Source: Symsagittifera roscoffensis
Lineage: Eukaryota; Xenacoelomorpha; Acoela; Convolutidae
NCBI RefSeq assembly: GCF_963678635.1
Contig: NC_087063.1
Coordinates: 36,492,540-36,556,539 of the forward strand
Direction: 5' to 3'
Length of the DNA: 64,000 bases
Shown one piece after another: positions 12,334 through 27,300 of this stretch (positions within the stretch are counted from its first letter, which is position 1; each line of letters begins with the position of its first letter). The notes beneath the pieces are model-generated. The model was not told where the DNA came from. It saw only the letters and a list, made by a program, of their open reading frames with translations, and ran no database searches. The position numbers and the translations under genes were made by a program.

Positions 12334-15300
12334 CTATTAAAAGAAAATTTCATAGCATTTGTAGTTGAATACAGACGGAACGTTCATCACTACAAAAAAA
12401 ACTTTGAAAACATTTCCAAGCTGTTCCGACATTATTGTTTGGTTAAATATTCACTTAATACTTGAAATTCAAATCATTTTTGTTTTCCGCTCTCGAGAAA
12501 AAAAATTTCTCTGCCATGAGAAATCCGCAACTTCGTTCTAAAAACACGTAAAAAAACTGAAAAGAGAAATGATAACTACGGTTGTACTATTTCAGCACGT
12601 TAACGGATTGTTATATGTTTGTGACAATTTCTGAAACTACTGGATAGAAAAAACGGTGCTTCCTATGCTCCTGTGCATCAATGCTTCCTAGCAACTTACA
12701 CTTCCCACATGTTTGACAACTTACTAAATAACAGGAAGCAAATGCGATTAAGTTTGGTGGATACAGATCTTGCTTTTAAAACCGCCAAATCGAAACAGTA
12801 CCAGGAACTTCCGGAACAAGAAACTTAAGGCAGAAATCTAACAAAAAATGGGTAACTTAAGACAAAAAATGAAGTCATCGAACGGTCAAAGAGTCAAAAT
12901 ACTATTCATGTTCAAATTGTTCTCAGACGTTAGAGAGACAAGTTTTTAAATTTTCAACATTATATGTTCTTGACCAGTGGCGTGCGCTGAAATTTTTCAA
13001 AGGGGGGCGGTTTTTCGAAAAAGTTTTGAAAATTGTGCGGACTTTTTTCTTAGGTCGATCAATTTGATTTTCCGAGCTCTCCGAAAATGCTATAAGGACC
13101 CTATTTCAACAAAAATTTTCTGAGCCGCAGGCAAATTTTTCAAAAAACAGGCAAAAAAATTGCGTTTTTTTGGCGCGCGCTCCCCCCTCGAAATTAATTA
13201 TTTTGGCGGCAGAGGCGCCTTTAGAAAATTTTCGAGGTTGGTCGGCCAAAAACACGAATGCCGTAAAGTTATACCCTTTGGAAAAATTTGGCAACCAGAA
13301 TTGAGCGCCCCCCACGGGAGGCTACTGTTCTTGAATCAAAGTAAGTTCATACGTCTACTTTCAAAAATATAATTTTTTCTTTTTCACAGCCTCTCTATGA
13401 CAATATGTCTAAATGGGCTTTTGTTGTTTGAAGCGGTTATGTTCACCACTACATCTCAAACCTGTCCTTGAATTATAACTTGCTACGCATTCAATGGCCT
13501 CATTATCAGTTTGTTCTATGTGTAGCTTCTCTCACACAAACAATCCAATAAAACGCTTGTCAATAAACGGGTCGTTAAATTTGTGGTTGTGACGTTCGCC
13601 AAGAAAACTGCCCGATTGACGGGTTCAGGTTTATCAAAATATCGAGCCTGGTACGACGAATGGGCCAAAAAAACGCTCGATGCAATTGGACTACGATTCG
13701 GCCACTATCCGCAAGCAGTGAAGAATTGTCAAATTGACCAAACGACGTTCTTACAATAAAAAAAATAAACCAGCCACAAAAAATGCAGTAAGAGAAGAAA
13801 GGCATTGAAACAGGCAATGTGGGAGCATAGCATAGAAAACGACCCAATATGATTCTCCTTAATTATTTTGAAAAAGGAGACACCAAGAAAACAGAATCGA
13901 AAATAAAATACCCGTTAAACTATTTATGAAGTATAATTTGACAGGAATCTTTTGCTGTCCTATAAAATATTTCTGTACTGAGCCTTCAAAGCAGCCGCTG
14001 ATACACACTGGAATTTCAATTTCACTAGCGGACTTTGATTAAGTGAACAACCCAGGGCTCCGCAGGACATTGCAACTCTAAAGGCACAGCCTTCCACGTA
14101 CCCCATTGTTACATCCATCATTGAGAGTTGTCATGTAAGGCCTTTTTTCAGACCAAAAGAGCAGGTGAACTTGCGCTAGTGTTAATGAGTAGTAATTGAT
14201 AACAAAGCGAAGGCGAGTTGCCTTATTCCGCTATGCCATTTTAAACGACAAATTTGAGTCATGCTTAAAACGCACCTTTTTTCTGTTGATCAACTGGAAC
14301 CCCAAATTGACAATAAGGATGCAAAATTTCGATATATGAGTACATGTCTATCTGTGTCTTCATCCAAAATCCAAACACAAGTTTCAGTTAGATTTGTAAG
14401 AAGTTTGAACAAGTGGACTATGAACCCGAACTCAAAACAGGGGGGATTGTTCACTTGGTTAAAATAAGTTTATTTCAGCCAATTAGATTTCATTATAGTA
14501 CATAAAGGCCTTACAGCTTGAACTTGTCATTTAATTCAGTTGAAGGATGCCCTATACCTCTTGTTTACGCTCTGCTTCCCGACAAAAAAGAAATCAACTT
14601 ATTGTCGCCTCCTCAATGATCTAAAAGCTGAGTCCCCAAAACACGTTACAATTGAATTTGAAGGAGCTCTGCGAAACTCAAAACCAGGTACCCATCAAAG
14701 CGCTCACGCTCAAATTACGTTTTGTTTCTTCAATATGAGTCAAAGCGTCTGGCGACATATTCAGGCATCAGGCAACACTCACAATTACAACAATAGCTTT
14801 AAGTTTCGTGAGCTAATTCGAATGCTTTAGTCAACAGCATTTCTGCCCGTAGAAGACGTCCTCGCTGCGTTTTAGCTTCTTCGCCGTCTAGCATTCGAAA
14901 AATGTCAATCGATATTCAACAATTTCGAATAAACATATATTGGCAACCAAGCTGTAGACGGTTGGAACAACAATTTCACGAAACTAGTAAAATTTTTATT
15001 AGAAAAATGAGACCAGGACAAAAAGTACCCGGACTCAAAAAGATTAAATACCAAAAACTCGAAAAAACTCAACCTCCCCCTTGGCCTGGCCCAGCTCTCT
15101 ACAGTTCTTTGCTCTCTAGACTTCGAGTCTAACGCATTACTCTTTATAACACGATGCCTTTGCTTTTCTGATTTTTGGTTCTCGTTTCTTTAATTTTTGG
15201 TTCTGTGATCTTTAATTACGCTCATATTTGATGTTTCAAAGCGTAAATCAATTCTGTCGGCGCCAAAAGATCAAGGTCGAAAAAGTTAAATGGTTTCGGA

Positions 15301-18300
15301 CTATTTTTTGTATGGGACTGTTTTTAAGACTTTTTGTGATGTTTCGGACTGTTTTGTATGGGAATTTATTTGTGTTAGCGCCAATTTTAGGGGGATATTT
15401 GTTCACTTGGTCTATTTCGGGGGGAGAATGTTCACATGGGCATTGAACTGATAGTAGGAAGCGTACGCGCTATAAAAACACTTCAAGAAGGCCCCTAAAT
15501 TAACGAACAACCATTAAAATTGATAAATTTTCAGATTTTGAATTCAAGGTATATCCGATCAAGAGTACGGTTTATATATATAAACCGACCATAAAAAACG
15601 ACTGGTTTGCAAATCAAGCAATAAAGTATTGAATTCTTATTGTGGTTATCGTAAAATAAGCTCAACATTGGTAAAGCAGCTTTTTTCTCACTTTGAGCCA
15701 ATTGTGCCGGAGTGCCTGTGTGCAGTTGAATCTCTTCGCAGCGTTGACAACGATCATTTTGCTGATCAGATTCTTTGCTGAAAAGAAGAATGAGCACTGT
15801 TAATGAGGTACTGAAGACACGAAACATGTATCTAAATGTACCCACACCAATTCAAATTGAAATGATTTTAGAGCTGGATTAAATTGCCGCCTACACTAAT
15901 CAGTGTTTTGTTGAAAATTACTTGAACATGGTAAACTTTCAGAGGGAGTCAAATACTCCCTTTTGTCTATCCTCTCTTTATGTAAATGTCATTGATAATA
16001 ACACATGTTTAAAATCTCTCTATGACTTTGTTGATATCATATTGGGTACTTGATGGGATAAATTCTTTTTGTTCCGACTTCCGAAGAAAGTGACGGAATA
16101 TTTGTGCTCGGGGTATTTTTATTCCTCCAGACCAACTTCGACTTTTCGAGAAAAAAAAATTGTTGCCCTGAGCTCAAATTCAAAAGATATTTTAACTAGC
16201 CATACTTGACAATTTTTTATCTTCCGAAGCTTACCCCGAGCTTATATTAAAAAAAAATATATTCCTCCGGAGATCATATTTCGTAATTACAATGTTTTAA
16301 ACATTGCCAATTTGGGACAATTAATGCGCGAAATATTAGGGACAATTAACGCGCGAATTTCAAAACATTTTTACACCATTAAAACGCAGATCTATCAAGT
16401 GAAATAAGAAAAAGAAGAAATAATCATCGAATTGGCAAAACCTCGACTACGTGCCGAATTTGAATCTGCGACCTAGCAACTAAAGCACTAACCACTCAGC
16501 CACGGATGCTTAAGATCCCCAAAAACTAGCCACCAAAAACGCAGCTACATATGCTAATAAATTGTCAATTCGATGCAACAAAAGTAGCATCAAATACAAA
16601 AAGACACAATTTTGCATGTAATAAATTAGAAAGCCTAAAGCCAAATTATGTATAAATTATGCATTTGAAAAAAAAAATGCAAGACATATAGAGTGGAAAA
16701 ATTCTGAAATCGAGCTTGTACTATTATTGTAGTTGTACTAAATTGGAGATCCTGTGAGCAAAAATATTTCCAGAAAAAGTCGAATACCCGATTGCAAAAC
16801 CCTTGCTTATCGCAGGGGTAAATTACTTTCTATAAAAACCCTGGTATGCACGCCTAGCCAAAAAGTTGAGTTCTATTCGTAAAAAAATCGGGCTTTTCAA
16901 AAATTGTAAGAATATCTTTTAAGACTTCAAAGTTTTCTTCTCGAAGTTGGGACGATTACCCGAGCACATATATTTCGTTACGCTCTTCGAAAGTCAAAAA
17001 ATAAACTGAAAAACAGACACTTGGAAAAATTTCAATGAATTCAAGGAAACCAAAAAAAGGTTTTTGAACATTTTTCAGCATGCGATATTTAGGAAGAGAA
17101 AAACTACAGAGAGAGAAATCTCGTTGATTTTCATAAATTTTTAATGGTTGACACTTTTTTCATACAACTAACCCAATTAGAGAAAACTAGGTCACCAGGG
17201 TTTTTTTATTCGTACGGAAACTTTTTAACTTGCAATAAGCAAAAGTATTGCAATCGGGTACTAGACGTTTTTCCCTTGAATAACTTTGTTCATAGAGTGG
17301 TCAATTTTAGTAAGAATTTCAATTTTCGCAACAGCAGACATGCTCAATTTCGTGAAAGCTTAAACAAAACTACCGTCTTGAAAATTTTATTATATCATTT
17401 TCGTGGTTTTATTCCTCATTTCTGTCGTCTCAAAGTCCTTTTTTAAATGTAGTTTGTAATATCTGGTATGTTTTTTCGGCTTACTTTCCAAAGCATAGGT
17501 TTTTTTATTTAAATAGTTTCTACTATAATTTAAAGTTCTGTAAATTGTAATTTTTTGTTTTTTTTTCGATTAAACGGTTTCAACTTAGTCAAATCATATT
17601 GCGTAGTTTCGGAGGTAAAATATATTTCATGCTTTCATGTGGTTCGTAAAAACTTTTAGAAATTTATAGCTCAAAACTTTTTTATGACAAGTTTTTTTTC
17701 GGCTTAAATTCTTCTCTTCTTTACTCTCTTTGCTTTACACATCTTTTCTTTATTATTGAAACCTAACATATATCAGGTTCCTTCTTAATTGACCCAGCAG
17801 TACCGCCGTCGCCTTTAAATCCTAAGGTCTGGGGTTCGAGTCTCGGCCGGATCTTGTTTTTTCAGTTCTTATGCAATTGAAAAAAAAAATCGGCTAAAAT
17901 TGACTTGTCGGATTTTGTTTGTCTATTCAAGTTTTGTCGGCCAAGTTGCCACAGCACAGATTTTGCTTGCGCTGCAAGCAACTTTGCAAGTGCACGTGTG
18001 TTTATTCTAGTTTCAGGAGGGACTTCAACTGGTGTCTGCTCAAAGATTGTCGGCTTTGTTGCTACATCACTGATTTTTCGTAGGCTGTAAGCAGTTTTCA
18101 TTGTAGTTGCAAGTGCAAGTGTCGTCATTGTAGTTTCAGATGGGACTCATAACTTAACATTTTTATAGAATCATATTTTTTCGAATCAACTTATATCTGC
18201 TCTGCACAAACATCGTCGGCTTTGCTTCCTCTTTTTGTTCGGGTGCTAATTTATTACTCAAATGTCTAGGATTTTCTCCTGGAATAAGTTTCTATCAAAA

Positions 18301-21300
18301 AATTTGAAATTTTGGTAGACTTAGTTTTTATAACATTTTTAATCGACTTACTATGTTTTTTCTTGCACCAACTTCCCCTGTGTTAATTCTTGTGAGAAAT
18401 CTAAAAACTCAAATACTTCTCCGAAACTGAATTCAATCACGTTTTTTTTTCACACCATTTGAGCTTTTGTAATCGGGGAATGTAAATTGCTTCCCTTTCA
18501 GCAAACCTTCTTTCACTTCGTTCGTTCATTGACACTTAATAAAAATAACCCTAAAAGGGTTAACAAAAATGCAAAAAAAATTAATAATACAAATACTGAT
18601 CTGTTCGGGAATCGAACCTTAACCTCGTGATCAAGAGTCTCAGTCCCAACATCTGAGCCATGGGCTCTTCATATTAATCGAACACTAGCCACCAATAAAC
18701 CAGAAACAAAGATATAAGGCCAATGCAGCAAAAGTAAACAAGATATCTTGCTGTAGTGAAAAAGTAGACTTAGGTTGGAAAAAGTGGACTTCGTAATATG
18801 ACACTAGGCTCTCTTTGTGTGAGCAGAACTTATGATAAACGCTTTTTAACGCTTGATCACGCTTAAGATACCAATTGGTTGGATAACACTATCCGTGCCA
18901 TAAAATTTCACAGGTTTTCTAGTAAATAACAAAATGATTAAGAACTTTTAGCGCGTCTATTTCGAGAAAGCGATCTCTGACCTTCTTTGCTGACTGACTT
19001 CCATGCATGGTCGGCAAAGGAGAAGCGAGCCTTCTTGATCTGCTCAACCAGTGGCATGTCATTGTAATCATCTGAGAAGGGCGGGTAGGCGGCCAACCTA
19101 ATTACAGCTAACTTAATCACATTTGTCTCATCTTCAGTTTAGTTTAATGCTGGCGAGGTTCGAGCAAAAAATTTTTTTTGGGGGTCACGCGATTTTAAAG
19201 AAATCCACAATATTAATGATGTATATATTCTTGACAAGTGCAAAAAGGTACATAATAATGAAAAACAGAAAAGCATGGCAATTGAAATTCTAAAAAAAAT
19301 TTGAGCGACCATGTAATTTTAAAGACAGCTGAAATGTAATTAAAAATTTGAGCGACCATGTAATTTTAGAGACAGCTGAAAGATCAGCAGAAAGTTATTC
19401 GCAGCCAATACACAATGCTTAAACAAAAAACAAACCGTTAAAAAAAGAAGAAAGTAGCCGATTATTGTGCAAGTGGCAAAGAATGTTCCTAGAAAGGAGA
19501 TTTTTTTCGCAGAATTTACAATGAGTTTCAAAAGAATAAATTGGTCATTTATGATGTGAAAATAGATGTTATCTGGAATTCATTCAGCAAACGAAAACTC
19601 AATTTCCACTCTTCGATTATATTAAGTCTGAATGGCAAAATTTCAGAAAAGTTTGTCGACGCAGATAACTTTTTTGAAAAAAAAATTAACAATTTAATTA
19701 GAGCTGAAAGGGCTTTAAAATCATACCACCCACGTTAACCAAAAATCACTCTTCGAGGTTCCTGATTTTGCGTGAAAAACATAAGACAATAGTTCCTTCC
19801 CATATCTAGGATAGTCAGAACAACAACCAGCGCTAATTCATAGTTTTATGGCAGATGAACAAAACATGGAAGGAACTCCAGACACAGTTTCCTCAAATTG
19901 GGTTAATTTAAGTTCAAAATAATTGCTTAGAAAATACTCGCATTAATATAGTGTGATATATATTATTCGGACCTCAAAAAGAAAATGGTAGCTTAAGGGT
20001 GTTTTTTCTCTCCAAAAAGTGCAAAAAGGACATTTTACTTGGTACAACTAATTCTAAAACAAGAAAAATATCGAAACATCATTTTGTTGCTTCGCACCAG
20101 TTGAAAAAAATTCGTCACAAAATTGGGAAAAATCAGGTCATTATCTTACTTTTCGGCGCTTGCTTTCCACATTTTAAGTGCTGCTGAACAAAATCAAAAA
20201 TCAAATTAATTGGATGAAATTTCTTTACTTTTTTATCACGGAAAGTTTATTCATGACAGTTTTCTCTATTGATTTTTTTAAGTTGACGTTCGAAGTCATT
20301 TACTAGATATAAGGCTAATTAATTTCTGCAATTAGGTTATTTATCATCAAAAAATCTTGAACTCAAATAGCTTTATAGCTTTACAGCTGAAACTGTCTTA
20401 TTTGGTCTCTTTGACTTCATTCTGTTTTCGGACTGTCTGTTGGCTATGTTTTGAATTTGTTCGAAAAGCAATAGTTTAGGGTTGGTCGGCCGAAAATGGA
20501 TAGCGTGAAATATCATTAGGGGGTGGGCGTTTTGGGTGTGGTGATCGAATCACTGAGAGCCCCCTCCCCGCCCTACGATACAAAACACTGCTGTAGAAGA
20601 ACGCCTATTGTCGAATAGCTCAGGCGATGAAAATCAAATTTGTTTGTAACATTTTCCGTAAGAGAAGACCGGTATAGCTCTGATCTATCTTATTTCCCGG
20701 TTTGACGGCGCAATCAACGTTTAAGCCATTCCGAATGAATCACTTGACCATTCCTAACGACAAAATTTGAGAGAGAAAAAAAACGAAATAATTACACAGA
20801 GGCGAAGCAGAGCTCCGCGCAACACTTGCGATGCAATACAAACATTAAGAAACCCAAGTCGAAAAAAAATGTAAATGTTGGAAAAAAACTAATGGAACCA
20901 AAATTTTCGTAGGTCTCGATAAAAAACAATTAGGGGAGCAGTTAAAGCTAAAAGTACGTGTTTGATTTTTTATGACTTATTTATACTGATGCGGGACAAA
21001 ATTTGTGATTTGAAAAATTAGATTCTTTAAATTCTTGAAATAATTGAATTTTCCCCAGGACATGATATTTCGCTTACAAAAAAGGTGTCGCCGCTTCTGC
21101 AAGAAAAATTCTCGCAACCGGTTTTTTAATTGAACTTTTCATTGAACGATTTGACAGGGTAGTATTTTAAAAAAAAAATCAAAAAGTTTCTGAAAAACGA
21201 TTAAAAATTCCTAAAAATGGTCAAAACGACTTTCCGAAAACCATAACTTTCTTCTGCTAAAAACCGGGTTTCTTAAGCCAAAACCGGGTTTCTCGATTGA

Positions 21301-24300
21301 AAACTTAACCTAAGAATTGGCACGGTAGTTTTCAAGTAGAGTCAAAAAGTTTCCAAATTGTTCTTTAAAAAAATGAGCGTATCCAATTATAAAGGTAGGC
21401 TTTCAACAATCCATTGTTTCGATGAAGCTATGATTTCAGATTGAGAATGATAGTTAGCGAGAAAAGTACAAAAAAAACGGGAAAAATAGCGTTTCCGAGA
21501 ATCATAGTTTTTGTGAAAAAATTAGGGCGAGGAGCTTTCGCAACCTGTATTTTCGATTGAACCCAAAATCTTACATTTGGCAGGGTAGTTCTCGAGAAAA
21601 GTCAAAAATTTTATACAAAAAGTCAAATAACTAAAAACTTTAACTTTTCCGAGCGCCATAACTTTTGCTGTCAAAATATTAACGGCTCAGTCTCAAAAGC
21701 AAAAGAGCTTCCCACAACCCGACCTTCGAACGGAAACCAAAATTCCAGATATTGCATGATAGTTTTCGAACAAAAACCCAATACAGAGTCGACGCTGAGC
21801 TTCGCACTACTTGCGATGCATAACAAGAAAGCCGCAGTCGAAAAAAATTTAAAAAAACTAGATCTATCGAAATGAAAAAATTAGTTTTAAAATAAGAACG
21901 TGCAAAAACCATATAATGTAAAATATGCATCGAAAGATAACTTATCAAGCGGTAACAAAGCCGAAAATACCTTAACAGAAACCCTTCGAGCCGAAAAAAA
22001 TTCGAAAAAATGTATTCGGTGCCCCTCAAAACATCCTCAAAAACACACAAATTTTATTCGCGTATCAAATAGAACAATATGAGGTCACAGAGCCGAGATG
22101 ATATCGCTCGAAACCTATTAAGCCCAAAAAAAATAAAAATTCCAAATAAAAAAGCCAAAAGTTTCCAAAAACAATAAAACTAACAAAAAGTTATAGAAAC
22201 CCCTCATCCTCAAAACATACACACAGCTCGACAATAAACGCAACATGAGGTCACTAGGCTGATATTACAATTAATGCGAATCCTTTTAAGCAATTAATAC
22301 AATTAATGCGATATTTTCGAATAGGAGAGATAATTTCAAATAGTACGAAAAATATATCTTTAGTGGTTAATTTGTTGCTAACAGACTTCCAGGAAATGAT
22401 TCCAGATGAAAAAAGTCTCGTGAACGAAGTTATTTACGGAAAAAAATTTAGTACCCGATTGCAAAACCCTTGCTTATCGAAAGAGTAAACAGTTTAGGAA
22501 ACAGAAATAAAAAAAAACGACTTTTCCGAGAACGATAACTTTTGTGTACAACAAATTTGTGAGTAGCCTCTGATGCAGGGGAGCTTCCCACTACCAAAAG
22601 TTGTTCTATTTTGAGGGCCATAAATTTGTGTACAGAATATTTGAGCGTAGCGGCTTATGCAGGAAGATTTTTGAATCCATTCCATTCATTGAAACCAAAA
22701 ACTCAGATTTAAAATGAGGCATTTTTGACCAACGAAAAAAATCAACAATATTCCCCTCACAGATATTTTTGAAGGCTGTAGAGAGAGAGGAGTAAAGTAA
22801 AAAAAAAAGACTAGGGGAGTATGCAGGCAAGTGAACAAAATCGCTCAGAAATTTGAGTACATTATGAAACAAGGTGCCAAGAACGCTAGAAAATTTGAGC
22901 ACAAGGTGCCACTAGAGATGAGTCCAGAAGTCCAGATGAGCGCCCTGTGAAAAAAGTTATTTACGGGAATAAAAGTCTAATTCCCGATTGCAATAACCTT
23001 GCTTATCGCAAGGGTAAAGAGCTGTTCACCGACAAAAGAACCATAATAACCTCACTCACATGATGAAGAGGATGACACCAAGACTCCACGAGTCGACCTT
23101 GCTATTGTAGTGTCCCATGCCCGATGTCTTGATTATCTCGGGGGCAAGGTAGTTGGGGGTGCCACAAAGTGTCTTCATCAGCGACTGCTCCCCCACCAGT
23201 TTCGACAAACCGAAGTCTGTCACTTTAATCAGGGTCATGTCCGCCTCACTTGCCAGCAGAATATTTTCCGGCTTCAAATCTCTATGCACGACGTTCTTTG
23301 AGTGCAGGTACTGAAATACTTGTTACTGCATACCTTGCAGTTTAAATCCAAATACAGTTAGCATAAAAGTTCGGACAGCCTGACACTGGAACATTTAGCT
23401 ATAAATTGGACAATGAAAAAGACAGTTTATGATCGCGACAGAGACATTTATCATTGAACATTCAAAACTAAATCGCTCAATTTTGAATCACTGACGCATT
23501 CAAACGACCACGCTCATCTAATTTTTCGCCGCAACAAGAAAATGGTTTATCAAAGTTCTAGGTTCCAATTGGTTTTCTGTTTCTAATACTAATTTTTTCA
23601 TTCATATTCGCAGCAGCCGAATATATGTTAGCCAACTGGTTGGTTTTCTCATAGCAATAAAAACGATAAATGATAGTAGCTTGCTACACCTCTATTGCCA
23701 GTAGCATTTGATAGAAGTAGAGCTTCGCAGTGAACTCATCCAATCCATCCTTCTTCACAACTCTGTCAAATAACTCACCACCAATCGCTCTGAAACAGAA
23801 ACAGACAAATATACGGCAATATTTCAACATTCAATTCGAATTGTATTCGGAAAAACATACCTCTCAAGAACGAGATATAGTCGATCCGGGTAGTCAAATA
23901 CTTCATGCACATGTATGATACAAGGCTGAAACAGAAACATCGTCCTTATATTATGAGTTGTTTTACAAATGAGCAGTTAGCTTCTTTTAACGATGTCTTT
24001 CTGACAGCATGTGATTGAAATCGCACTCAGAAAGTAAACATGCGCATCGGAAGAAGCGCAGATGTATCTAGAGACGCCAATTATTATGCAAGTGTTTTGG
24101 TAAGCGGATTGGTAACTCCTTCGAGAAAATGTAAGTAATAAGGCAGTGGTCTAAAAGCAATCATTTTAAATAGTTTTTGCCGACACTGAGTAAATCAACG
24201 AAAAAGACAAAGAAAAATATACATTTCAATCATTTACCAAATCAGAACAATAAGACAAACAAGCTTAACAAAGTAGAGATGTACCGGATTCCGGTTCCGG

Positions 24301-27300
24301 AATCCGGCAATTTTGGGATGTCAATCCGGATCCGGAATCCGGTAAAAAGTAACCGGATTTTACCGGATTTGATTCGCCTAAAATTTGTTGAATTCTCAGT
24401 AAAAAAATAAGTTTGCAACTGTTTTTATTCATGCTGTTACACAGAAATTTTACTCAATGTATAAATTATTGAAGAAGTAAAAAGTATCATGAATCAAAAC
24501 AAGCTGTTCGGAAAATTCTGGTAAATTGCGTGAAAACGAGGCGCGAATGACGCATATACATCAAACAAAAACTACTCGTAGCAGTAATACTTTATTTCAA
24601 CAGCTGCACTCAAATTACTGACAAACAATTAAATGAAATCCGGAATCCGGTTCTTTTTTTACCGGATTCAATCCGGATCCGGTAATCCGGTAAATTTCGA
24701 TCCGGTCACATCTCTATAACAAAGTGAAAACTTCTTCATAATGATCTATAAAATTTAATTTACGAAAAATAAGCGTTGATAAGCAAATGCTAATAGGAAG
24801 CCTACTTTACCCTAGAGACATGTTAACTTAAAGAACAAGAAAGCATCTGCTTTAAAATTAAAACCGGAGAAATGTTAGAAAAAGAAAGCAGAGTTTTGTA
24901 GTTTTTTCAGGAGATGGTGCTTTTTGCACAAAAAACTAACTTTACCAGGAATTCGGTAGCATAACACCCCCATTCCGACAAAATTTCAAAATTCGCGAGA
25001 GCTGAGTTTTATATTTGTGCATAACAAAGCAGCCCAACTCTTTGGGGACTGGCCTATTAGCATTTGTGTCGATTAGCATACCCATGTAAGAGAATGCAGT
25101 TGGCTTGCTCGCTATTTCAAGACTTGTTTACTCGGACAGCGTGAATTTTCCCGAATGTCTAGTTCTGAACTAATATTTAAAATCAAATAAAACTTAGGCT
25201 ATTAGATTACCAACTAAAATGCCTCAATTTATACAGCGGACGCTTTTTAATTGGTATACGAAAAAGATCATTAAAATCATCCGACCCTTCCCAGGTTCGA
25301 ACCCTCTTATTTTGTTCCCTACCTTGCCTCCCTATGCTACAGATCCCTTCCTCTACGCTACAGATCCATGATGCCTAGAAGCTAAAGTGCTATTTGTAAC
25401 ATAAGTGTCTGTGTTGATATCCTTAGCATTGGCTGTTTTTAATAACTGGTTATTGATCAAAAAACGAACACTAATATTAGGGACTTAAATCTAAAAAAAA
25501 AAGAGCTCATACTATCATACAAGCTTTGCTTGTGTAATAAAAGCGGTTGAATAGTTAAAAATTTCCGCTTAAAACACTTTAAATATTGCCTCTTACCCCT
25601 AAACCAATTCGGTTGATTTTTCCCCCTTGCAGCCAAGAAGTTCAAAAACAAAAATTAGGCCATTGAATTTTCGCTATTACAAAATTATTTACTCAAACTG
25701 AAAAATGGTCAAAATACTCAGAAGAAATTAGAATGTAGTAGATTGGCACACTAAATATGATTAATAGCCGAGACTGTATTGTTTTAATGATTTATTCCTA
25801 CTTTCGAAGAAAGTAAAGAATGTATATGCTTTTTTTCTTCTTTTTTTTTCAGGAAACTTCCCATCAGTTTAATGATGATATGTCCGACCCATCTTTTTGA
25901 GGAGGTCCAGCAACATCTTTGGGTTCTTCAGGAATTCGTCAGCTTTCGGGTTTAATTTCGCAGTCTAGCTTTATTGCCTCTTGGGCATTTCTCAAGTATC
26001 TACATTTCAGTGTCTTCCTCTCCGCAATCAGGTGAGACTACCTTCCACATTCTGTGCAGCGTAGCGGAAAAGAGTAATGGCGAGGCCCCCGATTGGAATT
26101 GGCTCACTATCTCAGTATCTTTCCTTGACAATTTGTGCTGTCTTTTTCTGTTCAGTTCATAATATTCTTTGTAAAAATCGATGTCTTTCGTCTTCCTTCC
26201 TCTTTTCACTGTCGATTTGGCTAATTTTAACGTAACTGGAATTTCGGACTGATTCAAATCGCCAGCTTCTTCTGCCGCTTTGTCCGCACGTTCATTTCCT
26301 TCTATTCCACAATGGGCTGGGACCCACCTAACAGTCACTGTCTTCAACGCCGTCTCCAAATCTGGAAAACCAAATCCAAGTCTCGCAAAACCACTTTTGA
26401 GGGCATAAACAGATGAAAGTGAGTCAGTGCAAATAAATTTAGATTTTCCATTCCAAGTCTCGCAAAACCACTTTTGAGGGCATAAACAGATGAAAGTGAG
26501 TCAGTGCAAATAAAATTAGATTTTCCATGGTCAACATTTAACTTAGTGCAGTACTCCAGCGCAACATTAATGGCATTCATTTCTGATTGGAAGCTGGAGC
26601 ATAGTCTTCTAGCTGGTTCTCTAATAACAGCACTTTACAGCAAGGTTATTACTACTGCCCCACTACCTCCTTCCTCCGTGCCGTTCTTCACAGACCCATC
26701 AGTCCAGATGGTAATATCGAAGTCGTCAATTGAGTTCAAAAACTCCACAGCATTCTGCTTTCTAGTCTCGACCGGCAAACTCGTCGAGCACTCTTCTGTG
26801 GCATCAGTGACAAAACAACTCCAGTGAGGCTCTCTAACCATGGTTCTGGTCTTTCATGGAGTCCTCTTGGAAAATCATCGAGGATCTTCCCAACTTCTGT
26901 TCCTCTGCAATCCTTCTCCAGGAGCCACAAAAATCTCTTGCAGTGTCTGGAGCTGCATCCAACTCAAGGCCATTTTCCACAAGAATATTTCCTCTCGGAG
27001 AACCAGTCTTTAGATCTTCGCGGGCCGCTTGTGTTGTGTTGTGTTACACTTTGATTCGGAAAAGGCAACGCGAACTATTTATGCGTGGCGAAATATCCCG
27101 CACTACAAAATCGTTCCTAATTGAATTGAGACAATTAATTAGTAGGTGCTAGGTAAAAAAGACGACAAGGCATTAAGACGACATGACATTAACACGACAA
27201 AAAACAATAATATGAACTAATCGAATATTAGCGAATTATATTTCTCAGAAATACATTTGGCGAATTTGTGTGTAGCGTGATCATAAGTACCACCGAAAGT

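Noticed and set aside
18605..18672. Genuine tRNA gene with a perfect B box
   Set aside because: The acceptor and anticodon stems do not pair properly, and the flanks are shared with other tRNA-like modules, so it is SINE-type.
22494..22902. Overlapping minus-strand frames of 63 and 98 codons
   Set aside because: They lie in dispersed repeat sequence next to module B, with biased Phe/Ser/Lys composition and no motif.
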